From the NCBI RefSeq assembly GCF_040954645.1, contig NC_092806.1, positions 22,283,644-22,347,643 on the forward strand: a stretch of 64,000 bases of DNA, given 5' to 3'. The position numbers were made by a program, and so were the translations under genes. Of the stretch, positions 1 through 10,940 are shown one piece after another. Within the stretch, counting starts at the first letter, position 1, and each line of letters opens with the position of its first letter. Below the pieces are notes generated by a model, which searched no databases, had not been told where the DNA came from, and was given only the letters and a program-made list of their open reading frames with translations. The DNA is from Diabrotica undecimpunctata. Taxonomy: Eukaryota; Arthropoda; Insecta; Coleoptera; Chrysomelidae.

Positions 1-109
1 GTACTTAGCCTCATAACCCGATGGCTCCACTATCGCACTAAAAATTTACCATCGTATATTCTCGTATGCGGTTACTAACAAAATTTCAGCCGCATCGGAC
101 TCGTAGCAT

Positions 110-835
110 TGTTTTGACCGCTTGAGGAAACGCGAAAAGTGAAAAGAGTACTTGGATGTTGTGTAGGATGGCTTTTCTCCTTCAATGGCGACCGTCAAAA
201 ATTAGGATAATGTGACAAAATTTCATGATTACGTGCGTTAGATATCTCAGGTATTAAGCATCTCAAAAGACCGCGTGGGTCATATCCTGCATAGAATTTC
301 GAACATGAAAAAGCTGTTAGCGCGATGGGTGCCTTGTTTGCTCACTTAGGTCAACAAGCGCAACCGGGAGATCATTTCAGAGCAGCATATGACGCGGTTC
401 AAGTGCAATCCAAAGGATTTCCTGCATCGAGGCGTGACCTTCGATGAAATATGGATCGACTGATATACACCAGAGACCAAAGAACCGTTAAAACAGTGGA
501 CTTCACCTGGCGAACTTGCTCCAAGGAAGGTCAAAAAACTGTCCTATCGGCCGGAAAGATGATCACCACCGTTTTCTGGGATTAACAAGGTATTATCTAC
601 ATTAACTACCTGGAGAAGAACAAAACAGTTACAAAGCTCTTACATGCTGAATTATTGGGTCGATTCGACACCAAATTACTCTTCCCCCGTGACAACGCAA
701 TGAGTCATATATGCGCCATAACTACGACAAAATTAGGTAAATTGGGTTACGAACTGCTGCCCCATCTGCCTTATTCGCCAGATTTGGCCCCGTGCGACTT
801 CTTTTGTTTCCAAATTTGAGAAAGTTTCATCTTCT
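110..835 (+). pseudogene. mariner transposase remnant (mariner-A)
   Basis: This is a decayed mariner-type transposase, which in life cuts and pastes its element at TA dinucleotides in the nucleus. In scattered frames one reads the helix-turn-helix stretch KDRVGHIL and ARWVP (about 265-335), the first catalytic block FDEIW (about 440), LFPRDNA (about 680-700) and LPYSPDLAP (about 765-795), in the order expected for a DD34D transposase. In-frame stops and frameshifts break every block, and spacing between the second and third Asp is shorter than normal, so material has been lost. Terminal inverted repeats are not recognisable. It is not close in sequence to the better-preserved mariner at 38.2-39.4 kb. 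Confidence 0.82.
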
Positions 836-840
836 GATCC

Positions 841-2345
841 TAAGATAAACTGAATGTAAAATAAATAAATGTGAAATAGGGATTGTCCCTAGTCTGATAA
901 AATAACAACTATTAGTTCTTTATTTAGAAAAACTAACAGCAATATTATATCCATTAATTTCTTTATGTCCTGTCGTTCTCAACAAAGTTATTTTGTTGTA
1001 CTTTGCCGGTTGCTTAAGTGAGTGTTTGTTGTTTCAAGACTCATAAGTACAGCAATATATTATTAAAGTTCTCTTTGAAATATGTAGTATTTCTGAGTGC
1101 TAGTAATAGTCTAGTGTTAATGCCATGAATCCCTATTTCTACACCTTCTTTATGTTTATGATCCATTATTATATTAAATAAGGGTAGCTCTTGTGATTAT
1201 GCGATTTTGTTTTGTGTTAACTCGCCATGACTCTATAGCTATCATATCAATGCGATTTTTTGAAGAAATATTTTGTATTGTCAATACTTGTTTATACACT
1301 TGCTAATAATTGTTATTATAAACTTACATTGACAACTTTTTCATCATTTAAGGCTAAGTCTGTTTTATCCTTGTTTAGGTTACACATGGTTAGATCAACC
1401 CAAGCTCTGGCGACATCCTAAATAACATCTTTAATAGTTTTGATTTCTAAAATTTATTCACAGAAGTCTATACATTGGAGATAATTGGTTCATTATCCAT
1501 TAGCTACAATGTGATAACTGATTTTTGCCCTAATATACTCTTACTTAAGGTACAAATTTGACCCGTTTCAAGCGCTCTTTTGAGCGTAATATTTGGCAGG
1601 TAGAGCGTACAGTTTTGTTTTTTAGTTTTTCATTACAAGAGTTAGTTACTAGTTGCGGTAACATTTGTGTAAATTATTACCGTAATCCGATCTTTTTAAC
1701 ATGACACAACTCTGTCAGATAGTAAAACTAACATCTTAAATGGCAAAGTAGTCGTTCATTTGCATCCGGTGTCCTCACTGTTATAAACTTGTTCCCTAAG
1801 AAAGTCAAACTCAGTAATTTTTTCTTTAAACTGCTTCCTTATCTCACAAAAACTGACCCGTTTGCACTGTGTTTTTCTTCACTGATATGCTGACGAATGT
1901 CATTTAGAAACTTTCATTTATCGAGACACCCAATCCTAGCCTTAAATCCCCATTTATATTTTGTACATTTTGATGGCTTTCGTCATTATTATAGGAAAAA
2001 AAGTGTAATTGGATATCAATTTTTATTTCATTTTCTCCTTTTATCAATGGTTAACAAAAACTGACTGTTAAGATTAGGTTGTGTTGACCAAAGGTCAATT
2101 ATTAAGGCCTTTGGTGACACTTCTAGAAAGTCATAGGCCTTAAGTTGCACAGAAAATATTTTGGCGTCTCTTCTTCAGTCTAATAAAACCTGAAATCCGC
2201 ACTTTCAGTCAGAACGAATTAATTCATGTGCCACTTGAGGCGACACTGCGACCTAAGTAGTTGGCAGATCATTCCTGTTAATATCTAGTAGATCTTTTGA
2301 TCTCTTCTGCGCAGCTTCATGTATAAAAGCCTTCTAATGTTAAAA
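841..2345. other. unassigned AT-rich sequence
   Basis: No reading frame with recognisable homology, no terminal repeats and no RNA gene seen. Short ORFs here look random. Confidence 0.6.
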
Positions 2346-2893
2346 CCAGCTTGTTTGTACCGATAGTTACGTTTTATCCGTTCCGCCCAATCCGATATCG
2401 TTCTTTGGCTGTGCTTCTTAATATGCCAACGAAAACTTCTAGGCCTATGAATGTTTCTTTTGTTCCTCCACTTATAAGTAAGTCCGATTTTTCGTTCCCT
2501 TCAACACCACTATATCCAGGCATCCACAGTAAACTTATTTTGTTACTTTTTCCGATCCGGATCAAAATTTGAAGACAGTTCCAGACTAACTTGGAGTCAA
2601 TTTGATTCGATTCCAGTGCCTCAAATGCCGCCTGGCTGTCCGATATAATTTTTATATATCTATCTCCGCAGATCCTCTTTATTCGTTTCTGCAGTCACAT
2701 CTTCATAGCCTTCTTGGAAGACAGTGGAGTGACTATCTAGGCTTTCACTAAGACTTGACCTTGGTTCCTTTCCGTATACTTCAGCACCAACTACTTCATT
2801 GATTTTAGAGTCACCTGTATACAAACATGGAGATAAGACAATATGAGATTCGTATTATTCGACTCCAATTCGTTCCCTCCTGTAAATTTAGGT

Positions 2894-2951
2894 TGCATTG
2901 CATATGGTTCCATTTTCAGTTCTGCATTGCATATGGTTCCATTTTCAGTTC
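2894..2951. repeat. 29-bp tandem duplication
   Basis: A 29-bp unit beginning TGCATTGCATATGG occurs twice back to back (2894-2922 and 2923-2951) with no visible mismatch, inside the decayed LINE. Confidence 0.9.
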
Positions 2952-3516
2952 TGGATGATTTTTTATCATCTCTCCCTATTTGATACTGATATCCGTTCGC
3001 ACCGTTTTCTGGAGTCTTAACCGCCTTCTGCATGATCCTACCTTCACCCTTTCTCCATTAATATATCTAATGCAAGGAGGTCAAGTATGACCATCATGGA
3101 GACGGTTGGAATAGTCCACGTCGCTGCTGTTATAATTAAGCGTGCTTGTCATTGTAGTTTATTCAATTTATTCTCTGATAGTCTTTGGTTCGCATTTAGA
3201 ACACCATGGCAGTGCACCATACGTAATCATAGGTCTAGCTACAGTTATATAGAGCCAGTGCATCTGTTTGGGCTCCATACCTCATGATTTCCCACATATC
3301 TTTTGACATGTTCAAAAAGAAAGCTTATTTTTGTTGAATGCTCTTTCCAGATGGGCTAGATAGAACATTTTCGTGTTTTCATCTTCATAGACGTTCATAG
3401 ACCTTCATCAACTAAATCATCAGCATAAGCCTACACTTCTACTCCCTCTGCGTCAAGGAGCGAGATCAGATCATCCACAAGGAGTGGCCACAGGAGGGGA
3501 GACATCATTCACTTCT

Positions 3517-3717
3517 GTGGGCACACCTTAACTATTTTGGCCACAACCCCCTTTCCTTCCAAGTTTGTTAGAGTTGGCCTATTTCCCAACATTGTTTTGA
3601 TCTAGTTATTGCCCTCTCTTGTGGACACTTCTTAGCTATTTTCGCCACAACCTCCTCTTCCTGCAAGTTTGTTAAAATCAACCTATTTTCTAACATAGTT
3701 TTGATCCAGTTATATAA
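3517..3717. repeat. diverged ~104-bp tandem duplication
   Basis: The stretch starting GTGGGCACACCTTAACTATT at 3517 recurs as GTGGACACTTCTTAGCTATT at 3621. The two copies stay alignable through the GCCACAACC and AAGTTTGTTA segments to about 3717. Divergence shows an old duplication within the LINE remnant. Confidence 0.85.
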
Positions 3718-3840
3718 GGTAGTGGATATTCCTTTTAATGCAGCTGCGTCACAAAGAGTATTTGCTAAGAGTGATGGTTAAACAAAGTTCTACTATATTT
3801 ATGGATCGGGTCTTTCAACCATTATATAGAACCAACAGAT

Positions 3841-4827
3841 TGTTTTAAATTTCAAACCCCAATTCAAAACTAAGTGAAAAATATTAAAATAGCCCTGCTT
3901 CTAACATTTTAAAGCCGTAAGAACTAAAAAGAAGATTAGTTTTGGTCTATAGTGCTGCATTGATTGCTTTATATCAATTTTTCTAGGATTATAATACAAA
4001 AGATATTCTATTAAACACGTTCATAATTATAATAAATATTAAAGACACGCGAGAGAAATAAGTATACCGTTGGGTGACCTCAACATATTTTTGAAGATTT
4101 AAACATGAATTTTAAAACTTTTTATATCACATGATGACTGGCCTAAAGAACGTCTCAGCTGTCATCGCGCATAACTTTTGCCTCTGGAACACATTAATAC
4201 ACGCCTCCTCAATATGTTAGCTTCGTGTTTTTGTAATGCAACTCATTTATTTAAATTTATGGTGTGTGGCTTATCGTTTCTAATTTCGACCGGCCCTCCC
4301 GACTTACTAAATTATTCTTGGCATATATAAATATGTCTATTTTCAACTATAAAACACCAACATAAATTATAAGCTTTTTCAAAGATACCGACACATTCTA
4401 AAATAGTATATGATCATCTCACGAACAGCATTAAAAACATTTATGGTTGATGTTATCTTCAGGAGATTTTACTTGATGATGTATGGATGGATGTGTTAAA
4501 GACGATAGGTGTAAAGTTCCCATTTGACTCTTTAAAGCCTCTGTTTAGATTTCAGAATTATAGCTCCGGATATTAACTCAACAAATATAAATAAATCAAC
4601 AAATCGAACCGACTTCAAAGTTAATTTTTCACCTCAAAGTAGGAGTTGTATATTTGTCGGTACTCAAGTGTTTTGCTGATATTATAAATCATTACATAAT
4701 ATGTGTGTGCAAACAGTAAAAATTGTACTAAAATGAAAAAGTAGGTACATTCACCTCTTAAATAAATTGCATACAGTGGGTGATTCAGTAATAAGTCAAG
4801 ATTTGAAATATAAGTTATATTATATTT
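3841..4827. other. unassigned AT-rich sequence
   Basis: No coding homology or structured repeat recognised up to the TTAA that starts the piggyBac element. Confidence 0.55.
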
Positions 4828-5129
4828 TTAACCCTTAACTGGGGAGGTGTGGTCATATTGACCTAGGCAGGTAAACAAACTTGTGCTGACAAGTTATTAA
4901 CTCTTGAGTAATCGGGTACATGCCAATTTCATGAACAGTCGGGTAGGGTCTGTGAGGTCCAGTTTTTATTTTACACAATACATTAGAAAAGATTAAAATA
5001 AAACTATTTGATTTATGTACAATCTTTTTTTATTTCATTTTTAATTCATCTTAACAATTTTAAACCCTATGATAAAATAAACAACATCTTTAAGAAAATG
5101 CAAAAAAAAGTTAACAAAAATGTATTTCT

Positions 5130-5283
5130 CTGACATTTAATAAACAAAATTCTAATCCTAATTTCAATTTTCATTGCATTTGATACAAAAATATCGTGTT
5201 TTACGATTTTGACAATTGGCGCAACGACCTCTTGTATTGGGACGCGGAGGCGCTGGATCTGCATGTACTCCGCTAATTTTTGG
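5130..5283 (-). pseudogene. piggyBac-A transposase C-terminal cysteine-rich end
   Basis: On the far side of the RTE insertion the minus strand reads PRPNTRGRCANCQNRKTRYF followed by CIKCNENW. This matches the cysteine-rich domain with CxxC pairs that ends piggyBac transposases and helps recognise the terminal repeats. It continues the protein broken at 6600: with one copy of the 15-bp duplication removed, sequence runs from KDIRNIV directly into this segment, one frameshift away. Confidence 0.85.
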
Positions 5284-5298
5284 ACGATATTTCTGATA

Positions 5299-6585
5299 CT
5301 ATTACTACAATCGGTTTACAGCGTTCTCCGACGCCTTCCGACTCCTAACCGCCATTCTTCTCTATTTAACCATAGGCCTGGAGGGATTTCTCTTTCCTCT
5401 AGTTCTTTTTCAATTCCCTCTCTCCAGCTTTTTCTCGGCCTTCCTCTTTTTCTTCTTCCTTGTGGTGTTCACGTCAAAATCTGTTTCGGAATCCTGTCAT
5501 CTGGCATTTTCTGTACATGGCCGTACCATATTAACTGTTTTGTTTTTATGTCATCAACTATTGTATGCTTAACTCCCATCATTTCTCGTATTCTCTCATT
5601 TGGTATCCGATCTCTTCTTGATTTGCCTGCTGCTCTTCTTCAGAAGTCCATTTCTGTTGCTAGTTTCTCTGTTCTTTGTTTCATTGGCCAAACTTCACTG
5701 CCATATGTGATTACACTTTTAAGTATGGTGTTGTATATGAGAATGGGAATAAACTTAGAGAAAACCGAATACCTAACAACAGAAAACAAGGATATGAGAA
5801 ACCTAGAGATAGACGAGGGAAGACAAATAAATGGAACAGATAAATTCAAGTATTTAGGAACCATAATATCGAACCAGGGAACAACAGAAGCAGATATAAA
5901 CAACAGACTGAGACAAACAAGAAACTGTATAAGACAACTAAACTCAGTGTTGTGGGATAAGAACATTACGATAAAGACAAAAAAGAGAATATATAACACC
6001 CTGACAAGAAGTATCCTGACATATGGGTCCGAAAACTGGACAATAAACAAGAGAAATAGAGGTAGAATAAGAGCAGTAGAAATGGAGTTCCTGAGGAGAA
6101 GCTGTAGACTTACAAAAAGAGACAGAATTGAAAACGCAGAGATTAAGCGGAGAATGGGAGTGCAATCAGACATAATCGACTATATAGAGGAGAAGAGACT
6201 ATCCTGGTACGGCCACGTCAGAAGAGCGGACAGAGGACGCTGGATAAACAAAATCACAGAATGGAGCCCAATTGGAAGAAGAAGGAGAGGAAGACCCCGA
6301 AGGTCATTCAGAGATGAAATCGACGAGGCTATGGAGAAAAGAACCCTGCGAGATGGAGACTGGAATGACAGGGAAAATTGGAGAAAACGGTTGAGTGAAG
6401 GAAGACAGTGAAAACTGTGGAAATCCTTAGTAGTAGTAGTTGTATATGAGTTGTTTGTTCGCTTTAGATATTGTTTGGTCCCACAGAATGCCGTTCATCA
6501 TGGATATGGCTTTTCTACCCTGTATGTTTCTGTCTTTTATAGCAGCATCGAGTGTTCCATCTTGAGTTATCTTCATACCCTGGGT
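5299..6585 (-). mobile_element. RTE-P: 5'-truncated RTE-type LINE inserted in piggyBac-A
   Basis: Flanked by a perfect 15-bp target-site duplication, ACGATATTTCTGATA, at 5284-5298 and 6586-6600. The minus strand encodes only the C-terminal part of an RTE reverse-transcriptase protein: ITQDGTLDAAIKDRNIQGRK and MMNGILWDQ near the right end, then, beyond a second insertion, YNTILKSVITYGSEVWPMKQ and GRRKRGRPRKSWREGIE. It ends with the short tail GTAGTAATAG at 5299-5310. This is the signature of target-primed reverse transcription with 5' truncation. It was later interrupted by RTE-T at 5742-6438. Confidence 0.92.
5742..6438 (+). mobile_element. RTE-T1: 5'-truncated RTE-type LINE nested inside RTE-P
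   Basis: Bounded by a perfect 12-bp duplication, GTTGTATATGAG, at 5730-5741 and 6439-6450. Removing the insert and one duplicate rejoins the host RTE frame as KQLIYNTILKS, which confirms the boundaries. The insert carries an open frame to the stop at 6409-6411 encoding the RTE C-terminus: NLEKTEYLTTEN, FKYLGTIIS, ILTYGSENWTINK, LSWYGHVRRAD, RRRRGRPRRSF. It ends GTGGAAATCC plus a (TAG)n tail. It is close to RTE-T2 at 44.4-45.8 kb, which shares the GAAAACTGTGGAAATCCT end but has a TA tail. Confidence 0.94.
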
Positions 6586-6600
6586 ACGATATTTCTGATA

Positions 6601-8030
6601 TCCTTTTGTAAATGAGGGTCTCTTGCTCTGGTTAGCATGTTCTGTCTTGTCAAGGCTAAGTCAATTGATTTCAGAAACAATCTTCGTTTCGAATTTTGGT
6701 CGTTTTCATTTGCATTACATTTATGTATGACGTGAAATGACCATTGGCCATCTTCGTGTATTTCTGCCTACGTTAAGACGCACATTTCTGATCGACTGAG
6801 TCAACGCCCGATTTTGTAATGTTATAAAAAGTAATAATATTGGGCTGAAGGTATCTCCAGAATCTTCATCAATCAAGTTATTATAGTGGAAAGATAACAG
6901 CGTCACGATTTTTTTTCTTTGGGATATACGACACGAAAGTAATGGATTTTAAAAATGCAAACATAGACGAGTACTGTGGTCTGCTGGGATCAAGAAGTTC
7001 CTTTGGAATCTTCCTTTTATTTTTTCGAATTGTTCCAACAATATTCTAAGTTTGTGCTGCTCCAGCATGCGTTTCACAATTTCATAACTTGTAAACCAAT
7101 TATCCATGGTTATATTTCTAGACACTTCCATATTATGTAAAATCGTTTGGCGGTCACTAAGGGAAATACTTTTTGCATACTTGCCATATTTGGCTGGCTT
7201 ATTCGGGATGTACATGCGAAATCCACAACGTCCACGGAATGCAAAAAGAATCTCGCCTAATGTTAACTAAGATCCAGGAACGTAATTAAGTTTATTAGAT
7301 ATTTCTTATTAAATTGGTCAAAAAGGTTTCCTATTGGTGCAAGTTTGTCTATGGTTCTTCTTTCTTCTCTCATATTTACGTCATCAAAACACAAGTAACG
7401 TAGCAAGAATACATGAGCTATATATACCTCTTCGCCTGTTCCATCAGTAACCCAAAATTCTTTGCAATTTCGGCGGCTTGCTTTGAAAACTCCAGCTAGG
7501 TATAATAGACCAATTAACGCCTTTATTTCCACAGTATCTATAGGACTGGCTTCATTCGGATTTGCATAACTGTTTCTTAATTTAAAAATAAATATGTTTG
7601 TGTTCTGTACAATGGTTTCGAGAATATTATCATCAATAGAACATTTCCAACACTCTAAAGGATCAACTACTTGACGAGCATTTCCTTTTGAATCTGGTAA
7701 GTATAAAATTAAATTAGAACATCTCGTCCGAACATTTTTTGGTGACGGATGTTTTCTCCACGATACCCCATCTTTTGCATAATAAAAGAGCCGCCGGTTT
7801 TCCGTATTTGTTTCAAAATATTTTGAAGTTGCAGGTTCCTCCCCCAATCTTTCCTCCCATTCTGTTTCCAATTCTTCCTCTTATTCTTCTTCTGTGTCTG
7901 TGTTGTGGTCATTTTCTTCACACCTGTCTGATTCTGACTCGTCTTCCAAATCAATATTTTCTTCTTCTACTTCATCATAGAGCTGTTGTAATCTTTGAAT
8001 TTCTTTTAGATAAGGATCAATCACTGAAAT
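6601..8030 (-). pseudogene. piggyBac-A transposase, N-terminal and catalytic part
   Basis: An acidic N-terminus (DLEDESESD, about 7960) is preceded by a splice-acceptor-like CACATTTCAG. It leads into WRKHPSPKNVRTR (about 7750), the long frame to about 7263, then FAFRGRCGFRMYIPNKPAK (about 7230-7180), ISRNITMDNWFTS-like sequence with the second catalytic Asp (about 7110) and LNVGRNTRRWPMVI (about 6770-6730). It continues to DPHLQKDIRNIV at about 6600, where an RTE interrupts it. The first catalytic block reads LGEIL where the family has DEM, so that Asp is lost, and there are several frameshifts plus an in-frame stop near 7880. It is clearly dead. Confidence 0.88.
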
Positions 8031-8393
8031 GTGAAATGCAAGAGAAAAAAATTAAAGGCTGGAACATTACAATATTTATATATAACCATAGGAATTAAAA
8101 TACTTACTCTATGTAGGTTATACTTCACAAAAAATAGGAAAATAAATTTACTTGTCGAAGTCACAAAAGTTTCTCGAATAGTCGGATAGAGTCTGGCAGA
8201 CCGAAATTGAAAATAACTAGCGAACTATTATATATTATATACACTAATGCAAACCCCATTGTTCACTGTTGTTCGACTTATGAACGGAAAGGTACTGACG
8301 AACGCAGCGCAATCCGATATAAAATAAGCAGTGAGGCGTTAGAAATAAATTGTCGCTGCTCTCATAGGCCCCACCCAAGTACTCAAGGGTTAA

Positions 8394-8880
8394 TTCATGC
8401 ACCCATTTCCTCATCCAGTTGATCCAAGGCCGTATGCGACAGTATCAAGAGAACAGTACTAAACCAATCAATGCGTGAGTTTGGTATACCAGAAAAACTT
8501 ATCTGAACGAATGTCTAACTTTAAAACCAGTGTTAGGATACAGAGAGAGAACTCTAGAACTTTTGAGATAAAGGACGGGCTCAGACAAGGGAATGCCCTG
8601 ACTTGCCTCCTATTTAATATCGCCTTGGAAAAGGCAGTCCGAGACACACGAATTAAAGACAGTGATACTATTTACAATAGGTCTATACAAATCTTAGCAT
8701 ACGGTGATGACATTGAGATAATAGGGCGTAGCAATAAATATGTTGAGAAATATTTCCTAGCATTGGCGAAATGGGTCGGTCTAGTCATCAACGAAGAGAA
8801 ACTAAGTACATTTTGGTTACTACGGATTCTATAGCAAATGAGGAACGAGAAAAGTCTTTGAAAGTCATATCTTTGACCGT
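8394..8880 (+). pseudogene. RTE-type reverse transcriptase fragment
   Basis: Plus-strand frames read KAVCDSIKRTVL, MREFGIPEKL, FEIKDGLRQGNALTCLLFN and ILAYGDDIEIIGRS, followed by GLVINEEK. This is the fingers and palm of an RTE-type LINE reverse transcriptase. The catalytic box is YGDD instead of YADD. The fragment starts just right of the piggyBac TTAA; the upstream part is not found on the other side of piggyBac-A. It decays after about 8880. Confidence 0.85.
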
Positions 8881-9204
8881 CTTTATATAGATTACCCAGG
8901 GTACACTTGCAGTATTATACTGCGGACGCGAACTAGCTTTATCTGAATTAGATATAAAAAAAATAGTTTAAGCAGTTTTTGACAATGATTTACATACTTT
9001 GATACATTCGGCACTTTCATTGTTAAACTGTCTCTCTGCACTAGGGTCATACTTTTGTATTAGGTTAATATTAAATCGAGAGGCTGGTGTTTGTAACAGC
9101 AATAATATGGCTGGTTGCGATAAAGTTGAAGGCATATTTTATTATTATTCAGTTTCTATGTTTGGTTCTGCAATAATATAGTTATATTGTTGACTATTTC
9201 ACTC
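8881..9204. other. unassigned sequence
   Basis: No homology recognised. The last 12 bases before the Jockey insertion (9205-9216) are its 5' target-site duplication. Confidence 0.5.
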
Positions 9205-9383
9205 ATCTTAAAATTTAGTATTCATTTGACTCTCGACCTGTAAACATCGATACGAATTAGGCGAAAGTTTATAGTGGTGATTAAAAACGGGCTCCGGCCG
9301 CGTTTTTACCGTCATTATCGTTCAAGTGGATATACTATTTATAAACTATTTAAAAATTAAAATATACAGTTTTAACAATTAAA

Positions 9384-10940
9384 ATGAGTGCTCCACCAGA
9401 TTTATCGGTGAGTGTTCCTTTTTATACTGCTACTGTTAATGGTCAAATAATAAATACTCAATATCAGCAACAGCAAATTCAACCAGAATGCCCAAATGTC
9501 CTTTTTCCACAAAATTTACAACCAAATTCAGCACAAATTTTAAATAACCCACCAACAACAATATATTATGTTCCTAACCAAGTACTATCACAATCTTCCT
9601 CAAACTGTCAATACAATCCTAAAATAAATCCCACATTATCTTCACCTCAAAATGGAGCTTACGATTCGATTGAGATGACACGTACATTACAAAGTGAAGA
9701 ATCTTCAGGGGAAATCAGCGACATTGAGTCATCGGACATCCACGAATGGCAAACTATACAACATAGTAACAAAAAACGCAAAATTAATCCTCCGACACCA
9801 ACAGAAAACGAAGACACAGTAGTAACTAGCAATAAATTTCAGATTCTACAAAATGAAAACGAAAACGACAACAATAACAGTACAGAAAATACCAACGAAA
9901 CTCCAGCAACCTCTAAACCCCCACCAATTTTTATATATGGTGTTACTGAATACAATAAAATGGTTAATAGCCTATCGGAAGTAACACAAACAGAGACATT
10001 CTATTGTACAGCATTAAAGAACAACACAATAAAAATAAATTCCCGTGACTCAGAAACATACCGAAAACTGGTAAGACATTTAAACAGCAAAAAAATTGTG
10101 CATCATACGTACCAAATGAAAGAGGATAGAGCATACAGAGTTGTAATTCGTAATCTACATCATACAGTGCCCATTAATATAATAAAAAGCGAAATAGAAA
10201 AACATGGGCATTTAGTACGCAATATTGTAAATATAAAACACAGAGTAAGTAAGGACCCTCTAATGATGTTCTACGTCGATATAGAACCTAATCGAAATAA
10301 TAAAAAAATATATGAAATTCAATTTATAAACAATGCGAAAATAGTTATTGAGCCACCGTATAAAAAGAATAACATTGTCCAGTGTACCAGATGCCAATTG
10401 TATGGACACTCTAAGACATACTGTAATAGACCTTATCACTGTGTCAAATGTGGAGGCAACCATATGTCAGCTGATTGTAAAAAACCTAGAGACACACCCG
10501 CCATATGTGCTCTCTGCAATGGAGCACACACCGCAAATTACAAAGGATGCATGGTATATAAAGAGTTAATTAGCAGTAGAAACAGAGCAAGAGGAGTATC
10601 ATCGCACACTCCAGCGAACAATCAACTACAATATAACAGAAATACAGTACAGAATAATCCGCACTTAAACAATCAAAATCACGCGACTTACACACAAGCA
10701 ACGGGTGGAATAAATGTAAATAATGTCCATAAAAATACGAACTCATACAACCAGAATCATGCAACTTACGCTCAAATAACAAGTGGAACACATGTAAGTA
10801 ATACAAACAGTGACATTGGAGAGATGATGAAGAGTTTCCTTAACGAATTCAAAGCTATGTTTTCACAACTAATTAATCAAAATAGCGTGATCTTAAACAT
10901 GCTTTCCACAGTAATAAATAAAATTAGTAATGGAACTTAA
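9384..10940 (+). CDS. Jockey-1 ORF1, Gag-like RNA-binding protein (518 aa)
   Basis: An intact ORF1 protein that would coat the LINE RNA. The N-terminal ~150 residues are low complexity, rich in Gln, Asn, Pro and Ser. A conserved central region (about 190-330) includes RAYRVVIRNLHHTVP. From residue about 334 there are three zinc knuckles in tandem: CTRCQLYGHSKTYC (C-x2-C-x4-H-x4-C), CVKCGGNHMSADC (C-x2-C-x3-H-x4-C) and CALCNGAHTANYKGC (C-x2-C-x3-H-x6-C), the arrangement usual in Jockey-clade Gag-like proteins. The tail is Asn/Thr-rich with a repeated NQNHATYAQ-like motif. It overlaps ORF2 by 11 bases (ATGGAACTTAA), suggesting reinitiation or coupled translation. Confidence 0.95.
   Translation: MSAPPDLSVSVPFYTATVNGQIINTQYQQQQIQPECPNVLFPQNLQPNSAQILNNPPTTIYYVPNQVLSQSSSNCQYNPKINPTLSSPQNGAYDSIEMTRTLQSEESSGEISDIESSDIHEWQTIQHSNKKRKINPPTPTENEDTVVTSNKFQILQNENENDNNNSTENTNETPATSKPPPIFIYGVTEYNKMVNSLSEVTQTETFYCTALKNNTIKINSRDSETYRKLVRHLNSKKIVHHTYQMKEDRAYRVVIRNLHHTVPINIIKSEIEKHGHLVRNIVNIKHRVSKDPLMMFYVDIEPNRNNKKIYEIQFINNAKIVIEPPYKKNNIVQCTRCQLYGHSKTYCNRPYHCVKCGGNHMSADCKKPRDTPAICALCNGAHTANYKGCMVYKELISSRNRARGVSSHTPANNQLQYNRNTVQNNPHLNNQNHATYTQATGGINVNNVHKNTNSYNQNHATYAQITSGTHVSNTNSDIGEMMKSFLNEFKAMFSQLINQNSVILNMLSTVINKISNGT

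Larger units (their letters stand above)
2350..3840 (-). pseudogene. LOA/R1-like LINE fragment: reverse transcriptase end plus RNase H
   Basis: Reading leftwards, degenerate frames show the reverse-transcriptase palm (SPLLWPLLVDDL then AYADDLV, about 3500-3420), the thumb-like block LYITVARPMITYGALPW (about 3270-3190), and an RNase H domain (ISDSQAAFEALE about 2650-2600, then LLWMPGYSGVEGNEKSD about 2530-2480). This order, RT followed by RNase H, is typical of LOA, R1 and I-like non-LTR retrotransposons; the MITYGALPW-type block favours LOA or R1. Stops and frameshifts are frequent. Two local tandem duplications (2894-2951 and 3517-3717) lie inside it. Both ends are undefined; the endonuclease is missing. 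Confidence 0.8.
4832..8389 (-). mobile_element. piggyBac-A element with nested RTE insertions
   Basis: A TTAA at 4828-4831 is followed by CCCTTAACTGGGG, and the right end ACTCAAGGG is followed by TTAA at 8390-8393. CCC ends flanked by duplicated TTAA are the hallmark of the piggyBac superfamily. Between them lies a minus-strand piggyBac transposase split by a LINE insertion. A related motif (TCGGGTAGGGTCTG near 4944, TCGGATAGAGTCTG near 8180) sits near both ends. Without the 1.3 kb of LINE DNA the element would be about 2.26 kb, a normal length. The terminal repeats beyond the first 6-7 bases have diverged or differ by indels, so the end call rests on TTAA plus CCCTT. Confidence 0.82.

Noticed and set aside
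5640..6173. 177-residue minus-strand ORF
   Set aside because: Antisense shadow of RTE-T1 that runs into the real RTE-P frame only for its last ~35 residues.
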